From: Maniola hyperantus
Taxonomy: Eukaryota > Arthropoda > Insecta > Lepidoptera > Nymphalidae
Direction: 5' to 3'
NCBI RefSeq assembly: GCF_902806685.2
Contig: NC_048553.1
Span: 12,257,440 to 12,321,439 of the forward strand
Length of the DNA: 64,000 bases
Below, one piece after another: positions 63,814 to 64,000 of this stretch. The notes under the pieces are model-generated. The model was not told the DNA's origin and did not search any database. It saw only the letters and a list, made by a program, of their open reading frames with translations. Both the position numbers and the translations under genes were made by a program. Each line of letters begins with the position of its first letter. Within the stretch, counting starts at the first letter, position 1.

Positions 63814-63826
63814 GTAATGCAATAAT

Positions 63827-64000
63827 TGGCACCGATTCTAAGCACAACCTAATTTTAGAGTATTCGCACCCTCTTCTTACTATTGTAATATGAAAAGGAC
63901 AGAAGCTGTGTGACATTTCTCAATTTAATTTTTAGATGGTAAAACCCGTGATTTTAGCACGCACTCGCGAACCTACTGTTTAAATTTGTATGGTGCACTA
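63827..64000. mobile_element. MITE with TIR TGGCACCGATTCT, cut by window end
   Basis: TGGCACCGATTCTAAGCAC and ATTTTAGAGTATTCGC; third copy of 16511-16803. Begins 13 bp after the transmembrane exon donor. Confidence 0.85.

Overview
The window is nuclear DNA of a moth or butterfly. It is packed with non-autonomous Helitron-like elements of the type common in Lepidoptera (5' TC, 3' hairpin CGCGGACGAAGTCGCG, end CTAG, host A^T), together with tRNA-derived SINEs, LINE 3' tails, foldback MITEs and two solo LTRs. No bacterial gene organisation, CRISPR array or intact transposase was seen.

The one clear host gene is an alpha-neurexin (Nrx-1 orthologue) on the + strand. I could place 21 coding exons from 20783 to 63813. 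Joined, they give 4004 nt in one uninterrupted frame (with one base from an upstream exon, 1335 codons). All the phases match, and nearly all junctions are AG/GT with good consensus. The domain order is LNS2 - LNS3 - EGF2 - LNS4 - LNS5 - EGF3 - LNS6 - acidic/Thr-rich stalk - transmembrane helix - start of the cytoplasmic tail. The signal peptide, LNS1 and EGF1 should lie upstream of the window or in unrecognised exons in the first 20.7 kb. The tail end with its PDZ-binding C-terminus should lie beyond 64000. Neurexins are presynaptic adhesion receptors.

Layout: 1-20.7 kb is upstream intron or flank. It holds a 550-bp satellite (2.4-4.9 kb), a 44-bp minisatellite (4.95-5.45 kb), foldback elements, LINE and SINE pieces, a solo LTR and many Helitron-like copies. 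20.8-31.3 kb encodes LNS2 with large repeat-filled introns. 41.0-49.6 kb encodes LNS3. 51.1 kb holds EGF2. 51.9-55.2 kb holds LNS4 and LNS5, including one 600-nt AT-rich exon. 55.7 kb holds EGF3. 56.3-58.6 kb holds LNS6, whose last exon has been tandemly duplicated at its 3' end. 59.5-63.3 kb encodes the stalk, and 63.7 kb the membrane helix.

The observations I would check first are: the four-and-a-bit-copy tandem duplication of the LNS6 terminal exon, each full copy with an intact donor, where donor read-through would predict a soluble neurexin; two exact filled/empty site pairs that define the Helitron-like element ends from this sequence alone; a short spliced-looking ATG exon plus 27-nt microexon beside a Helitron-like element (24328-24506), possibly a captured gene fragment; an in-frame tandem acceptor at LNS6; and mobile elements that end within about 10-55 bp of several neurexin exons.
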